Source: Leptospira jelokensis (GTDB taxonomy: Bacteria; Spirochaetota; Leptospiria; Leptospirales; Leptospiraceae). From it: DNA of 64,000 nt. Positions 63,556 to 64,000 of this stretch are shown here, one piece after another (within the stretch, counting starts at the first letter, position 1; each line of letters opens with the position of its first letter). The notes under the pieces are model-generated. The model was not told where the DNA came from. It did not search any database and saw nothing but the letters and a program-made list of their open reading frames with translations. The stretch spans positions 124,001-188,000 of the forward strand of contig NZ_RQGH01000028.1 of assembly GCF_004769635.1 (NCBI RefSeq). Direction: 5' to 3'. The position numbers were made by a program, and so were the translations under genes.

Positions 63556-64000
63556 TTAATACCATCGTTTGATGCGAAAGTAAACTAACATTGAAAAGCC
63601 AAGTAATCCCATTGCACTGATCGCTGAGGCAAAACCATACTCCCATTCTAAGCTTGGCATATGCCGAAAATTCATTCCATAAATGCCTGCTACAAGTGAC
63701 ATCGGTAACATAATGGCAGTCATAATGGTGAGAATTTTCATGATTTCATTGGTTTTTCTTGTGGAAATGGCGATATGAGCTTCGAGTGCAGAAGAGATAG
63801 ATTCAATATTACTATCTACAAGTTCAAGGATACGTATGGAATGGTCGCGGACGTCGCGAAAAAAAGCGTCTGCTTCATCACTAAAAAAACTATTTTTAAT
63901 TTTTTCTAAATCTTCCAATACTTCTTTGTTTTGTAACATACCTTTTTTGATTGAGAGTAAACTGGAGCGTAAGCTATACACATTGCTGATATCCAGTGAT
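63556..64000 (-). CDS. corA: CorA-family magnesium/cobalt transporter, 5' end outside window
   Basis: This is the C-terminal part of the gene; the frame remains open to the right edge, so the N-terminal domain is missing from the window. The signature GMN (AGIYGMNFRHMP) lies between two membrane helices (IMKILTIMTAIMLPMSLVAGIYG and FASAISAMGLLGFSMLVYF), preceded by the long stalk helix RSSLLSIKKGMLQNKEVLEDL. CorA forms pentameric Mg2+ (and Co2+/Ni2+) channels. It ends KRWY, as usual for a C-terminus with basic residues. Confidence 0.88.
   Translation of the reverse strand, partial: SLDISNVYSLRSSLLSIKKGMLQNKEVLEDLEKIKNSFFSDEADAFFRDVRDHSIRILELVDSNIESISSALEAHIAISTRKTNEIMKILTIMTAIMLPMSLVAGIYGMNFRHMPSLEWEYGFASAISAMGLLGFSMLVYFRIKRWY

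Overview
The window looks like chromosomal DNA of a spirochaete of the genus Leptospira, probably from the saprophytic, higher-GC (about 40%) side of the genus. This is inferred from gene content and protein style: many lipoproteins with relaxed spirochaetal lipoboxes followed by an FDP motif, frequent TTG starts, a 6-TM chemoreceptor without HAMP, caspase-like and kelch-repeat envelope proteins, and queA, acn, efp and pyk of spirochaetal type. I saw no tRNA, rRNA, CRISPR array, insertion sequence, prophage or plasmid gene. The window cuts through a gene at both ends: a 5'-truncated MBOAT acyltransferase on the left and a 5'-truncated CorA on the right.

Layout. 0-8.9 kb (+): an MBOAT/SGNH acyl-transfer pair, then a tightly packed run of asd, a large hypothetical gene, pyk and an Omp85-like outer-membrane protein. 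8.9-11.0 kb (-): a bicarbonate module of periplasmic beta-carbonic anhydrase, SbtA and an SbtB-like PII protein, with a 19-bp perfect palindrome upstream. 11.1-14.1 kb (-): an S41-protease-like lipoprotein and a pirin whose promoter is covered by a 20-bp perfect palindrome. 14.2-22.9 kb (+): a compact six-gene operon of chemoreceptor, secreted caspase-like protein, three tandem kelch lipoproteins and an HDxxH protein. This is the most unusual block in the window. 22.9-30.1 kb (-): one seven-gene operon of two glycosyltransferases, two membrane proteins, a second MBOAT/SGNH pair and a MazG-like hydrolase.

30.1-37.9 kb (+): queA, a beta-barrel protein with a FlgO-like lipoprotein, aconitase, a J-domain-like protein, a methyltransferase and pnuC. 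38.1-40.0 kb (-): cutA and a response regulator followed by YqjD/YqjE-like membrane proteins. 40.1-43.9 kb: DUF4279, STAS-like, epmA, Cys-rich and ZIP genes. 43.9-48.4 kb: gene-poor DNA with hairpins, an alginate-export-type porin, and GNAT, TIGR02450 and DUF218 genes. 48.4-56.2 kb: an oxidoreductase, an SDR/DUF1295/CFA lipid-modification run, a DEAD-box helicase, a GAF hybrid kinase and a lipoprotein MsrB. 56.3-59.0 kb (-): a nucleotidyltransferase-like protein, small genes and epmB. 59.0-63.5 kb (+): efp, mtnB, two SDRs and a large hypothetical gene.

How the genes work together. epmA, epmB and efp together supply EF-P beta-lysylation. The two MBOAT/SGNH pairs with glycosyltransferases point to acyl decoration of surface glycans. 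Carbonic anhydrase, SbtA and SbtB form a complete bicarbonate-uptake unit in what is otherwise a heterotroph. All functional statements come from motif reading; no database search was run.
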